Assembly: GCA_027023305.1 (NCBI GenBank)
Contig: JALVVR010000007.1
Coordinates: 1-54,263 of the forward strand
Length of the DNA: 54,263 nt
Reading direction: 5' to 3'
DNA from: Campylobacterales bacterium
GTDB lineage: Bacteria; Campylobacterota; Campylobacteria; Campylobacterales; QNZT01
The translations under genes were made by a program, and so were the position numbers. The notes beneath the pieces were generated by a model, which was not told the DNA's origin, did not search any database, and was given only the letters and a program-made list of their open reading frames with translations. Of the stretch, positions 35,730-44,052 are shown piece after piece. Every line of letters begins with the position of its first letter. Position 1 is the stretch's first letter.

Positions 35730-35833
35730 TTAAACACCCCAAAAAGGCTTTGCCAAGCGATAATGCCTAGGCTTCCAAAAAGTAGTAAAAATCCTAAAAA
35801 TTTAAAGTATGCTTTTTCTAGTAAATCATCCAT
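35726..35833 (-). CDS. Tiny single-span membrane protein, 35 residues
   Basis: An unrecognised short gene in a tightly packed operon. It encodes a 35-residue product starting MDDLLEKAYFKF, then a hydrophobic helix LGFLLLFGSLGIIAW and end QSLFGVFK. Its ATG (35833) lies just upstream of the previous gene's stop, and its stop is nested in the xpaC start (ATGA). Both ends being coupled is the main reason to believe it. Perhaps a small subunit or anchor of the TelA/XpaC complex. Confidence 0.6.
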   Translation of the reverse strand: MDDLLEKAYFKFLGFLLLFGSLGIIAWQSLFGVFK

Positions 35834-37028
35834 CTCTATATATCACCTTTCCACTTTTGTAACTATTTCCATATATATCTTCATCTTCACTTTTTATAAA
35901 GCTTTTATCAAAGCCATTTTCACAGTAAAAAACTGTCAGTGTATCAAACTCAAAAACATTAATGCTGTTTTTTATGCTATATTTTACCATGTTTTTTTGA
36001 GAAAGTTTGTTAATCATAGTTTTATATGCCAAATATGCTGGATATTCCTCATCTTCTAAGTGATTTACTAAGCCATATCCTTTTGCATCTAGTTGATGCC
36101 AGTAAACCCTATCAATCTTTTTTGATGCAAGTGCTATGAGATAATAAGCTACCATAAAAGAACTATAATCCTCTAAACTAACACACTCTTTTTCACTAGT
36201 AGGAGCATAGGGTGCAGTACCTTTTATTGGCCAATTTGTTTCAGTTATGTAAATGTTATTTGAAGTTTTAGGACTTAGGGTTACGATAGAGTAAAGTAAG
36301 TTTATCTTTTTCAAAAAGTCAAATCCAGACTGGGTGTTAAAAGGGCTACCTCTCCTATCTACATATAAAAGAGTAGAAAACTTGTCAAAGTGAATTTTAT
36401 AAAAGTTAAAAAGACTTCTGATACTAAAGTGATACTCGAAGTCTATCACAGATGAGCCTATCAAAGATATATCAGCAAACTCTTTATCTCTTAAATCTTG
36501 TACTACTTTATAAAACTTCAAATACTCATCAACACTAAAAAAAGCCCACTTTTTTCTGTTTATAGTAGTACCTATTTGATACGATTTGATAGTTTTAAAA
36601 GTTTTAAAAACTTCTCTTACATCTTTTTTTAAAAGCTCTTTATCTTCTATATGTTTTCTATCTTGGATAAGGTTTATCAGTATCTCATGACTGCTATAAC
36701 TTTTGATAAACTCTTCATACTCTTTTAACTTATCCATCTTAGAGAGAGGAAATCTAATCAAAAGCTTTTTAACTCCTAACTCCTCTACTCTTCTTTTTGT
36801 TTGTGGGGTATGATTTTCTAGTGAGATTCCAAGAGCAAATATATCATCTGTTTTATTTGTTGATTTTAGCTTTAGAAAGTAACTTATCATGATAAAAGGC
36901 AGTAAAAGAAGATTAGTAAGAAGTAGTTTTATCATATCAAAGAGAGATTTTTTATATATCTCTCTTTTTAACTTTTTATCTCTTATGATAGAGGGTTGGT
37001 CAGAGCAATGATCCCAATCAAATATCAT
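35826..37028 (-). CDS. Glycosidase-like membrane-anchored protein of unknown function
   Basis: A 400-residue protein with one membrane helix near residues 32-50 (DMIKLLLTNLLLLPFIMISYFL). The rest alternates strands and helices as in a TIM barrel: GISLENHT, KLLIRFPLSK, SYQIGTTINRKKWAF, ADISLIGSSVIDFEYHFS, NIYITETNWPIKGTAPYAPTS, RVYWHQLDAKGYGLV. The TETNWP and YWHQL stretches fit the nucleophile and adjacent strands of clan A glycosidases (GH39-like). I cannot name the substrate. It overlaps the OmpA-family gene by 4 bases and leads into the XpaC-TelA cassette. Confidence 0.62.
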   Translation of the reverse strand: MIFDWDHCSDQPSIIRDKKLKREIYKKSLFDMIKLLLTNLLLLPFIMISYFLKLKSTNKTDDIFALGISLENHTPQTKRRVEELGVKKLLIRFPLSKMDKLKEYEEFIKSYSSHEILINLIQDRKHIEDKELLKKDVREVFKTFKTIKSYQIGTTINRKKWAFFSVDEYLKFYKVVQDLRDKEFADISLIGSSVIDFEYHFSIRSLFNFYKIHFDKFSTLLYVDRRGSPFNTQSGFDFLKKINLLYSIVTLSPKTSNNIYITETNWPIKGTAPYAPTSEKECVSLEDYSSFMVAYYLIALASKKIDRVYWHQLDAKGYGLVNHLEDEEYPAYLAYKTMINKLSQKNMVKYSIKNSINVFEFDTLTVFYCENGFDKSFIKSEDEDIYGNSYKSGKVIYRDG

Positions 37029-37765
37029 CTACAAGGATCTGTTACTACTGAAGAGTTTGGATAAAGATATAACTCTACTCTTCTGTTTAGTGCCATGTTA
37101 GCTGGAGTTGTATTTGGTACTATAGCTTTGTTATATGAGCAACCTTTTGCAAAAACTCTGTTTTGGATACCACTTCTTTTTATGGTATTTGCTACGGTTC
37201 TAGCTCTATTTTGTGATAAAGTTAAGTTATGTGAGTAACTACCACGATTGTCTGTAAAACCAGCAACTTGAACTATGGTTTGTGGATACTGGTTAAGTAT
37301 GTTTGAAACTCTACTTATCAAGGCACTTGCACTTGGAGTTGGAGTAGCTGAATCAGTTGGGAACATCATGTTATCTCTAAAAGTTATCTGAACAAAGTTA
37401 TCTCTTTTAGAAACTATGATATTTTTGTTTGGTTTTGCCTGTGCATTTGGAGAGTTATCTACATTTGTATCCAAAGCTTTTGCCATTTTTGCTGCTTGTC
37501 TATCAAGACTATAACCATAAGTACCACCAACTGCGGCACCTGCTACTGCACCTTGTAAGATATGTTTACCTCTGTTATGACTTCCAGAAGTTATACCACC
37601 TAAAACAGCTCCAGCTATCGCACCATAAATAGCACCTTGCTCTGTTTTCTCTCCAGCTGGAACATCCTGAGGGCGACCATTTGCATCATTGTAACTTGCT
37701 GCTGTACAACCTGTAAAGATAGCTCCAGCTAATGATATTGATAATAGTGTTTTTATTTTTTTCAT
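37025..37765 (-). CDS. OmpA-family lipoprotein with glycine zipper
   Basis: A 246-residue outer-membrane lipoprotein: signal MKKIKTLLSISLAGAIFTGC (lipobox FTGC), a glycine-zipper region (GAIYGAIAGAVLGGITSG and GAVAGAAVGGTYGYSL) that probably contacts the membrane, and a C-terminal OmpA-like peptidoglycan-binding domain with VQVAGFTDNRGSYSHNLTLSQNRARTVAN and NRRVELYLYP. Similar proteins in E. coli are YiaD and Pal-like. Likely links outer membrane and peptidoglycan. Confidence 0.9.
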   Translation of the reverse strand: MKKIKTLLSISLAGAIFTGCTAASYNDANGRPQDVPAGEKTEQGAIYGAIAGAVLGGITSGSHNRGKHILQGAVAGAAVGGTYGYSLDRQAAKMAKALDTNVDNSPNAQAKPNKNIIVSKRDNFVQITFRDNMMFPTDSATPTPSASALISRVSNILNQYPQTIVQVAGFTDNRGSYSHNLTLSQNRARTVANTIKRSGIQNRVFAKGCSYNKAIVPNTTPANMALNRRVELYLYPNSSVVTDPCR

Positions 37766-37833
37766 TAAATTTTCCTTTTATTTTTTTGTATTTTAGTAAA
37801 AGTATCATAAAAAAAGTGAATGATTTGTAGATT

Positions 37834-38613
37834 TTACAAAAGATTTTCTCCAACTCTAAATATCTCATCAACTTTATGAAAAGAGAATGTATTAAAATCT
37901 TTTGTCTCAGGTTCTACTAAAAATAGTTTTTTATCTATGCTATTTTTAATAAGATTTGTTTGGTTATGTATCAAAAGTCGTAGTGATTTTTCAAACATAT
38001 CTAAAACATTTTTAGTTTTTATAAAGTTATCTGGAAGCTTGGTTTCAAAGGAGTTCTTACCTAAAACATCCACTGCAAGGATTACATCATGACAAGCTTC
38101 TAAAAGTCCTAGATTTTCACATAAAAAACCATCTACATAAACTTTGTCTCCTATCTTTTTTTCGCTAAAAATTCCAGGGATTGCCATCGTGGCTAAAAGT
38201 GCATCTTTTATCATGATGTTATCATCTTTTGTAAATACTTTTTTCTCACCACTTTTTAAATCTGTTGATATAAGCTTTAGAGGTATGAGAGTATCTTTTA
38301 TCTTTTTTTCTTTAAAAATATTTTCAAAAATCCTCTCTATTTTGGAGCTATCGATGATAGAGTTTCCTGAAAAAGAAAACTTTACCCACTTGGTTATAGT
38401 AGAAAACTCTTTTAAGATAGTAAATATTTCATGATACTCTAACCCTATCGCTCTACAAGCTCCGATAATCCCACCCATACTTGTTCCTACTATCTCACTA
38501 GGGATTAGTGAATGCTTTTGTAAATCTTTTAATAGACCAACATGAGCTATGCCTAAAGCTCCTCCACCTGAAAGTACAAGGGTGAAGTTATTTTGTTTTA
38601 GTGTATCTATCAT
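37834..38613 (-). CDS. Patatin-like phospholipase
   Basis: A 259-residue (from ATG 38613) patatin-domain hydrolase: LVLSGGGALGIAHVGLLKDL oxyanion motif, GTSMGGIIGA with the serine nucleophile, and VYVDGFLCENLGL with the Asp of the dyad. It acts on membrane lipids, probably in the cytosol since no signal peptide is visible. The start has AAAGGA six bases upstream and overlaps the preceding gene's stop (ATGA). Confidence 0.88.
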   Translation of the reverse strand: MIDTLKQNNFTLVLSGGGALGIAHVGLLKDLQKHSLIPSEIVGTSMGGIIGACRAIGLEYHEIFTILKEFSTITKWVKFSFSGNSIIDSSKIERIFENIFKEKKIKDTLIPLKLISTDLKSGEKKVFTKDDNIMIKDALLATMAIPGIFSEKKIGDKVYVDGFLCENLGLLEACHDVILAVDVLGKNSFETKLPDNFIKTKNVLDMFEKSLRLLIHNQTNLIKNSIDKKLFLVEPETKDFNTFSFHKVDEIFRVGENLL

Positions 38614-39488
38614 GACAAATCCTTTAGTTTTTCTATATCCCAATCTTTTAAGTTACTATATCTAAAAAATATCACTTTTTTGTAATCAAATGGTATCAAA
38701 TTGAGAGCTTTTTTTAGCATCTTTAAACTTACCTCATCAACTCTTATCACATCTCCCTCATAAAAAAGTCGTCCTTTGAAGTAGTGAGTTTTTGTAAGTT
38801 GATAGTGATTTTTAGATATCTTTTTAAAAAACTTATCTAACTCTTTTTTTCGTATGTCATCTATCAAACCAATAACTTTATCATCCCTCATGATAGTAGC
38901 CTGAGAATAGAGTGGAAGAGCTAAATCAAGCTTTAAAGGATAACTTTTGAAGCCTTTTAGATAACTCTTAGCCACATCCAAATCCAAGATATAGTTTTTT
39001 GTTTTTGGATTTAAAAAATCACTCATGTTATAAAACATCAAAACCCCTTTTGTTACTGGTGGGATGCCTGTTTGTTTTTGGTACTTTAGTTGATGAAGTC
39101 TTATGGTAACTGAGATATTTTTATATCGTTTTTTTAAAAGTTTTAGGAGTTTAAAGTACTTCTCTTTTGTAGCATTTGTCCAATCGCAATCAACTTGAAG
39201 TTCAGCACCTTTTATGTTTTTAAAAACAGTGCTAGTTATCTTTTTAATAGGAGTTTTTTTTAAAGCTTGATTATCTATATAAACTACTGGAACATGAGAA
39301 TGAGAGCAAGTAGTCTTTATAACTCTATCTCCAAAATCCAAAACCTTTACATAGACAGGATAAGAGAAATCTTTTGTTATCTCACATTTGCTTTTCCAAG
39401 CATAAAAAGCTATCTCTTTTTTATCACTGCATCCTAAAAATAGTAGCCCAAGAAATAGAAAGCTACTTAAAAAACTTAAATGTCGCAC
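38610..39488 (-). CDS. Lipoprotein with TIM-barrel-like fold (DUF3142-like, tentative)
   Basis: A 292-residue lipoprotein from a GTG start (MRHLSFLSSFLFLGLLFLGC, lipobox FLGC). Segments GAELQVDCDWTNATKEKYFKLLKLLKK, NISVTIRLHQLKY and VLMFYNMSDF have the pattern of DUF3142, a barrel-like domain of unknown function in secreted proteins. The 5' end overlaps the upstream TPR-like gene by 26 bases. The gene gives no clear reaction. Confidence 0.65.
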   Translation of the reverse strand: MRHLSFLSSFLFLGLLFLGCSDKKEIAFYAWKSKCEITKDFSYPVYVKVLDFGDRVIKTTCSHSHVPVVYIDNQALKKTPIKKITSTVFKNIKGAELQVDCDWTNATKEKYFKLLKLLKKRYKNISVTIRLHQLKYQKQTGIPPVTKGVLMFYNMSDFLNPKTKNYILDLDVAKSYLKGFKSYPLKLDLALPLYSQATIMRDDKVIGLIDDIRKKELDKFFKKISKNHYQLTKTHYFKGRLFYEGDVIRVDEVSLKMLKKALNLIPFDYKKVIFFRYSNLKDWDIEKLKDLS

Positions 39489-41475
39489 AATTTTTTATCT
39501 TTTGGAAGTATTTTGTATCTTTATAATCTTGTAGTTTGTTGTATAAGTATTTGTACTCCTTATTTGACAGGACAAAATCCTTCAAAGTTTTAGGATTATC
39601 ATATATAGTGGGATAATATTTATAATCAAATTCATCTATGTTTTGCTGTTTTTTTGAAAACTCTATCTTCATGAGGGCATAAATAATTTTTACTTTTAAC
39701 TCTTTATCATTAGTTAAATTTAGAGCTTTTAGATAATACTTTTTTGAGCTATCGAGTAGTCTGTTTTCATTGTAATTTATCGTTGTTCCTCTATAAATAT
39801 ATCTAAAAATTGGAGTACTACCATAGCAAGTAAGATTGTAGAGTGCAGTTGCTTTTAGGAAGTTATCCATCACTGAGTTTGGATTTTTTTTGAGATTTTT
39901 CTCAATCCTAATCATAGTTTTTAAAAACTTTTTTTGAGAGTATAGTTTTCTCGGCTTTTTCCAAAAAGTTCTGTTATCCCCTGAAAACTTAACATTAAAA
40001 GGATTTTCACCCTCTTCTCTAACCTTAGGCATATCTTTTATCAACTCGTATGCTTTTTGATATTTTCCCTCGTTAGTATAGATTAGTGAGTAGTAAAGTT
40101 TTATATCATCTTGTTTTATCTGTTTAGTTGCATACATTTTTGACAAAAGTTCTTCTATATAAGTTTTATCCTTTTTTTGTACTAAGTTTTGAAACTCATC
40201 TAAAGATTTATGATTAAATCTATAAACAATATCTCCACTATAAAAGTAGCCTCTAAAAGAATTTTCATAGTTTTTAGCTAAAAATCTTTTTAGTGAGTTT
40301 TTAGGATATAACTTTGCGATATAATAAAGTGTAAATCTCTCTAAGTTACTTTTATCATGATGATTTGAGATATCTTTTAACCTAAGACTTAACTCCTTTT
40401 CATCTAAAGTTTTTAGATTTAAAACATAGTAAATATAGTCTAGTAAATCATCCGAAAAATTAGGTTTTATATTTAAAGCTATTAAGTTTAGATAGTTATA
40501 TGTAAACTTTTGGTTTTCATCTGTTTGATTGTCTTTTAGATAAGAGAGGTAATCTTTTATAAATTTTTCTTGATTTTTATCCAACTTTTCTTCTAATTTT
40601 AAGTATGACAAAAACTGCACTCTTTGTGATAGCATAAAAGATAAGTTTTTTACCCATTTTGAGTTTTTATCTATCTTTGTCATCTCTTTTAACTCTTGTA
40701 TCTTATTTGCCTTTGGATTAAGAGAGCGAAGATAGTAAAAAAGTGTTTTTTCCTCATCATTTTTTGCTTTTTCTAAAAGTTCTTGCCACTCTTTATCACT
40801 TTTTATCTCAAAGTCATAGTAGCCTATATATGCATCACTTTTGTGAGTAGCAAAGATTTTTGAAAAAAGGTAGCTTGAAGTTACTAAGTCTCCTTTGTTT
40901 TTTATAGCTCCAGCTTTAAAAGAGTCTATCCACTCCCAAACTATACTACTTGGAAACTTCTCTTTTTTTAGAGAGTTTATAAACTCTAACTCTTTGTCAA
41001 ACTTTTTTTGGTTGTGATATGATTTTATGAGATTGTATGCAAGTCGAAGTTTAAAAAACGGTAGTTTTTCGTTTGTATAAAGAGGTAAAAAAATCTGCTC
41101 TACTTTAGTCCAGTTTGTATCAAAATCTTTTATGTTTTTTAAAGCATTTTTATAAGTTAAAAACTCCTCTCTTTTTTTACTGTCAGTTATCATGAGAGGT
41201 TTTTTATCTTTGTAAACTATAAGTTTAGCATCATCTTTTGATACTTTTAGATACTTACTCCACTCTTTTATGTTAAGTTTGTTTCTTATCTTTTGATAGT
41301 AATATTTCCTATTTTCATAAGCACTAGAATTTGCATAACCAAAATTTTGCAAAGGATTTTTATACTCTGGTAAAAAATCAAAGTAACCCTCTTTATAAAA
41401 ATCAGGAACATAGCAACCTCTTCCACAACTAAACAACTCAACAGTTAGTAGCATCAAAAATATAAACTTACTCAC
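39463..41475 (-). CDS. Large exported TPR-like protein of unknown function
   Basis: A 670-residue protein. The N-terminus MSKFIFLMLLTVELFSCGRGC looks like a lipoprotein or cleaved signal peptide. The rest is almost all alpha-helical, with repeated hydrophobic/basic helix pairs (for example KLRLAYNLIKSYHNQKKFDKELEFI and YYSLIYTNEGKYQKAYELIKDMP), as in TPR-type solenoids. Two C-terminal cysteines flank a last helix. I do not recognise the family. Coupled at both ends: 8 bases overlap with the DUF455 gene and 26 with the lipoprotein gene. Confidence 0.62.
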   Translation of the reverse strand: MSKFIFLMLLTVELFSCGRGCYVPDFYKEGYFDFLPEYKNPLQNFGYANSSAYENRKYYYQKIRNKLNIKEWSKYLKVSKDDAKLIVYKDKKPLMITDSKKREEFLTYKNALKNIKDFDTNWTKVEQIFLPLYTNEKLPFFKLRLAYNLIKSYHNQKKFDKELEFINSLKKEKFPSSIVWEWIDSFKAGAIKNKGDLVTSSYLFSKIFATHKSDAYIGYYDFEIKSDKEWQELLEKAKNDEEKTLFYYLRSLNPKANKIQELKEMTKIDKNSKWVKNLSFMLSQRVQFLSYLKLEEKLDKNQEKFIKDYLSYLKDNQTDENQKFTYNYLNLIALNIKPNFSDDLLDYIYYVLNLKTLDEKELSLRLKDISNHHDKSNLERFTLYYIAKLYPKNSLKRFLAKNYENSFRGYFYSGDIVYRFNHKSLDEFQNLVQKKDKTYIEELLSKMYATKQIKQDDIKLYYSLIYTNEGKYQKAYELIKDMPKVREEGENPFNVKFSGDNRTFWKKPRKLYSQKKFLKTMIRIEKNLKKNPNSVMDNFLKATALYNLTCYGSTPIFRYIYRGTTINYNENRLLDSSKKYYLKALNLTNDKELKVKIIYALMKIEFSKKQQNIDEFDYKYYPTIYDNPKTLKDFVLSNKEYKYLYNKLQDYKDTKYFQKIKNCATFKFFK

Positions 41476-42283
41476 AAACTTTCTCCTTAGACAAGACTTC
41501 TAACTCTTCACAACTATACCCTGCCCTTTTTCTAAACTCTACATTTACAAACTCTTTTTTCTTAGTTGCTCCTGGGAGGTATTTTTCAACTATATCAAAA
41601 AAAAGTGAAGGAGATGTATTTTGCTTTTGGCAAGAGTACTTAAACCACTTATCACCTTTTTGGACATGAGTTATCTCTTCATCTAAGATGATTTCTAGTG
41701 CCTCTTTTAACTCTCTAGCAAACTCATCATCAACTTTTTCCAACCTTTGCATAATCTTAGGATTCGCATCAAGCCCACTAGCTTCAAGGTATCTTGGTAC
41801 AACTGCCATCCTATCAAGAAGCTCTAAAGTTGCCATAGAAGTATCAAACAAAAAGCTATGCACTCCAAAATCCCCATATTTAAAATCTAGCTTATGCAAA
41901 ATCTTTTCAAGCATCAAAAAGTGCCTTATCTCATCCTCTGCCACCTCTAACCAATCATCATAAAACTCTTTTGGCATATCTTTAAACCGATAAGAGTGGT
42001 CAAGTGCTAAATCTATCGCACTATACTCTATATGAGCGATAGCATGAACTAAGATTGCCCTATCCTCTTTTGTATTTAAAGACCTTCTTCTTGGAACTTT
42101 TGTGGCTGGAACTATGTTGCAAATCTCTTCAAAAGATGGTGATGTGAAAACTTTTGATTTTAAAGAGTGGTTGAAATCAAGTTTGTCTTGTTTATAAATG
42201 GTGTAAAACTCTTCAAACTTTTTTATCTTGTCATGAGGGGATGGGGTTTGTAGTATGTTTTCTAGGGTTGTGAAAAATTCCAT
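41468..42283 (-). CDS. DUF455 ferritin-like protein
   Basis: A 271-residue ferritin-like di-iron candidate. Helices carry carboxylate/His ligands: HAIAHIEYSAIDLALD, DDWLEVAEDEIRHFLMLEKIL (E-x-x-H), and a late DEEITHVQKGDKWFKY (E-x-x-H). These match the DUF455 family, whose members resemble the tRNA hydroxylase MiaE. The substrate is unknown. It sits 5 bases downstream of hepT on the same strand, so it may be the first native gene of the leftward block after the island. Confidence 0.87.
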   Translation of the reverse strand: MEFFTTLENILQTPSPHDKIKKFEEFYTIYKQDKLDFNHSLKSKVFTSPSFEEICNIVPATKVPRRRSLNTKEDRAILVHAIAHIEYSAIDLALDHSYRFKDMPKEFYDDWLEVAEDEIRHFLMLEKILHKLDFKYGDFGVHSFLFDTSMATLELLDRMAVVPRYLEASGLDANPKIMQRLEKVDDEFARELKEALEIILDEEITHVQKGDKWFKYSCQKQNTSPSLFFDIVEKYLPGATKKKEFVNVEFRKRAGYSCEELEVLSKEKVCE

Positions 42284-42288
42284 AGATT

Positions 42289-42666
42289 TTAACTATTTAA
42301 ATCACTTATCATAACTTCAATAGTTTCTATCAACTCATCAATATGTTCTTGACAAATATTAAAAATAACACTCGCATCCAAATCAAAATAATGATGAGAT
42401 AATATATCTCTAATACCTTTTATATCTTTCCAAGAGATATGACTATATTTGTTTAAAAGTTTATTATTTGTCATTTTGTCGATATTTTTTAGGCTCTCTC
42501 CAACAGCTATCAGCTTCATGCAAATACCATCTAACTTTTCTTGTCCCTCTTCAGTATCAAAAAAACAATCCTCAGATTTTGCAAATTTACATCTTTTTTT
42601 TACAACTTTTAAAGCTTCTTGTATTTGATAGAGTAAATCTAAAACTAAATCTTTTTCAAACTGCAT
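42289..42666 (-). CDS. hepT: HEPN-domain toxin HepT (DUF86)
   Basis: 125-residue HEPN RNase of the MntA-HepT toxin-antitoxin type. The active-site motif R-x4-6-H-x-Y is seen as RDILSHHY near the middle of the C-terminal half, in the usual GIRDILSHHYFDLD context. The start at 42666 has GAGGGAATTT before it and overlaps the mntA end by 11 bases. Confidence 0.85.
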   Translation of the reverse strand: MQFEKDLVLDLLYQIQEALKVVKKRCKFAKSEDCFFDTEEGQEKLDGICMKLIAVGESLKNIDKMTNNKLLNKYSHISWKDIKGIRDILSHHYFDLDASVIFNICQEHIDELIETIEVMISDLNS

Positions 42667-42949
42667 AAATTCCCTCTTTATCAATCCTCTTTTTCAAAAA
42701 AGGATTCATTTTATCCCTTAATCTAATAATATCTATTTTTTTTTGTAGCCCATTTTCCAAATACTCTTTTAAAGAAATCATATTTGATAATTTTGGATTC
42801 ATTTTTACAAATATATCAATATCACTACTGCTACTTTCGCTCTCTTTTGCATAACTACCAAATATACCGATATGCTCTATCTCAAAATTCTGATGCATAT
42901 AATCGTATTTGTTTTTTAAATAATCTAAAATATCACCTTTTGTCATCAA
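42656..42949 (-). CDS. mntA: MntA minimal nucleotidyltransferase antitoxin
   Basis: A 97-residue MNT-fold protein with the nucleotidyltransferase signature GIFGSYAKESESSSSDIDIFV (G-S-x10-S-D-x-D). In MntA-HepT pairs the MNT partner AMPylates HepT at its conserved Tyr to silence the toxin. The gene order here is antitoxin first, the reverse of several well-studied pairs. It opens the island. Confidence 0.87.
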   Translation of the reverse strand: MMTKGDILDYLKNKYDYMHQNFEIEHIGIFGSYAKESESSSSDIDIFVKMNPKLSNMISLKEYLENGLQKKIDIIRLRDKMNPFLKKRIDKEGIYAV

Positions 42950-43003
42950 AATCCTTTTTGGCTAGATTATAACATGATTTTGCAAAATATTTTTATCTCT
43001 TTA

Positions 43004-43177
43004 CTATCCCTCTTTGCCATCTTTTCTAGGGATAAATTTTCCACAACCTTTAGTCTCAGTTCCACCAAAGCTTTTAACTTCTACTGCTGTGCCATTTTCA
43101 TATATAACTGTTCTCTCACATTTTGGAGAATCCACACAAACTTCATTTTTACATCCTACATTTTCAGCTACTGCCAT
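43004..43177 (-). CDS. Small cysteine-containing protein, 57 residues
   Basis: Short frame with a clear AAGGATATAAA ribosome binding site before ATG 43177. The product begins MAVAENVGCKNEVC and has four cysteines at residues 9, 14, 20 and 45, a hydrophobic beta-like middle, VIYENGTAVEVKSFGG, and a basic end (FIPRKDGKEG). The Cys spacing could bind a metal. I do not recognise the family. It sits alone between mntA (rightward start on the same strand) and higA, with no operon partner seen. Confidence 0.6.
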   Translation of the reverse strand: MAVAENVGCKNEVCVDSPKCERTVIYENGTAVEVKSFGGTETKGCGKFIPRKDGKEG

Positions 43178-43222
43178 TTTATATCCTTATAGTTTTAGTT
43201 TCAAAAATAGTATCTAAAAAAC

Positions 43223-43241
43223 TTTAAGAGCTTTTTTAATA
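43223..43241 (+). repeat. 19-bp direct repeat, copy 1 of 3
   Basis: TTTAAGAGCTTTTTTAATA. Identical copies are at 43944-43962 and 48439-48457, all in the same orientation. This copy lies in the gap between the 57-residue Cys gene and the end of higA. Confidence 0.85.
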
Positions 43242-43260
43242 AAGTCTAAAAAGTAAGTAA

Positions 43261-43554
43261 TTATCTCAATCCTATATCAAGTTTCATACCAAGTGCATCA
43301 GCATATTTTATAAGTGTAGCTAAGTTTGGCATATAGCTATTGTTAAGACTTTCAAGTCTTGAAATATTTGATTTTGAAGTTCCTATTTTTTTAGCAATCT
43401 CATCCTGAGTAAGTTTTTTTGAGATTCGAGCTGTTACCATTTGTTTTTTTAGAGTAAAAAGAGGTTTAAGGCTGTTGTATTCTTTGAGTACCTCTTCATT
43501 TTGCAGTGCTTTTTTCTTAAAAGAAGCAAATGTAGGTCTTTTAGTAATCGTCAT
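43261..43554 (-). CDS. XRE-family antitoxin (HigA-like)
   Basis: 97-residue helix-turn-helix protein: KLTQDEIAKKIGTSKSNISRLESLN is a standard XRE HTH near residues 46-72. The rest is charged helix. It follows a RelE/Gp49-like toxin and overlaps it by 14 bases, the HigB-HigA order (toxin first). Expected to repress its own operon. Start ATG 43554 has AAGGAG nine bases upstream. Confidence 0.85.
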   Translation of the reverse strand: MTITKRPTFASFKKKALQNEEVLKEYNSLKPLFTLKKQMVTARISKKLTQDEIAKKIGTSKSNISRLESLNNSYMPNLATLIKYADALGMKLDIGLR

Positions 43555-43873
43555 GGTCTATCTCCTTTCTTCTATTGAGAGCGATTTCAAGCTCTTTTTT
43601 TGGTATTTTTTGATCTTTTTTTACAAAAGAGTGTAAGATTATAATCTTTTGCCCTTTTTGATAACAATAAATACTCCTTCCTATACCCTCTCTTGCTTTA
43701 GCTCGTACTTCAAACAAACCTTTACTAAGTGGCTTTGTATATGGCTCACCCAACTTAGCTCCTGCCACTTCAATCAGTTCAAATATATGCAACATCTTTG
43801 CTAAAATCTTTGGAGGCAGAGATAATGTTTCTTCCTCTACTTTTTCATTAAAAAATTCTATTACCCAACTCAT
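43541..43873 (-). CDS. RelE/HigB-like (Gp49) toxin
   Basis: 110-residue toxin of the phage-derived Gp49-like/HigB group: FNEKVEEETLSLPPKILAKMLHIFELIEVAGAKLG, then LSKGLFEVRAKAREGIGRSIYCYQKGQKIIILHSFVKKDQKIPKKELEIALNRR, which is the family core (LFEVR, R-x-x-Y, HSF-KK-x-x-IPKKE-x-A). Likely a ribosome-dependent mRNA endonuclease. Paired with the XRE gene downstream. Confidence 0.9.
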   Translation of the reverse strand: MSWVIEFFNEKVEEETLSLPPKILAKMLHIFELIEVAGAKLGEPYTKPLSKGLFEVRAKAREGIGRSIYCYQKGQKIIILHSFVKKDQKIPKKELEIALNRRKEIDHDDY

Positions 43874-43943
43874 ACTTTATATTATCATATTTGATAACTT
43901 TTGTCAAGGTTATGTATTAGTCTGTAACCCAAATTAGCTGAAG

Positions 43944-43962
43944 TTTAAGAGCTTTTTTAATA
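43944..43962 (+). repeat. 19-bp direct repeat, copy 2 of 3
   Basis: Same 19 bases as at 43223 and 48439. It sits between the higB start and the metallophosphoesterase-STAND gene, so copies 1 and 2 flank higBA, and copies 2 and 3 flank the STAND-fic segment. Confidence 0.85.
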
Positions 43963-44052
43963 GAATTTTGAAATAAATTTAAGATAAAATCTAAGTATCT
44001 ATAAAAGATATTTTTAGTTAATTAAGATAGTTTTAAGAAATAAAGGACAATT

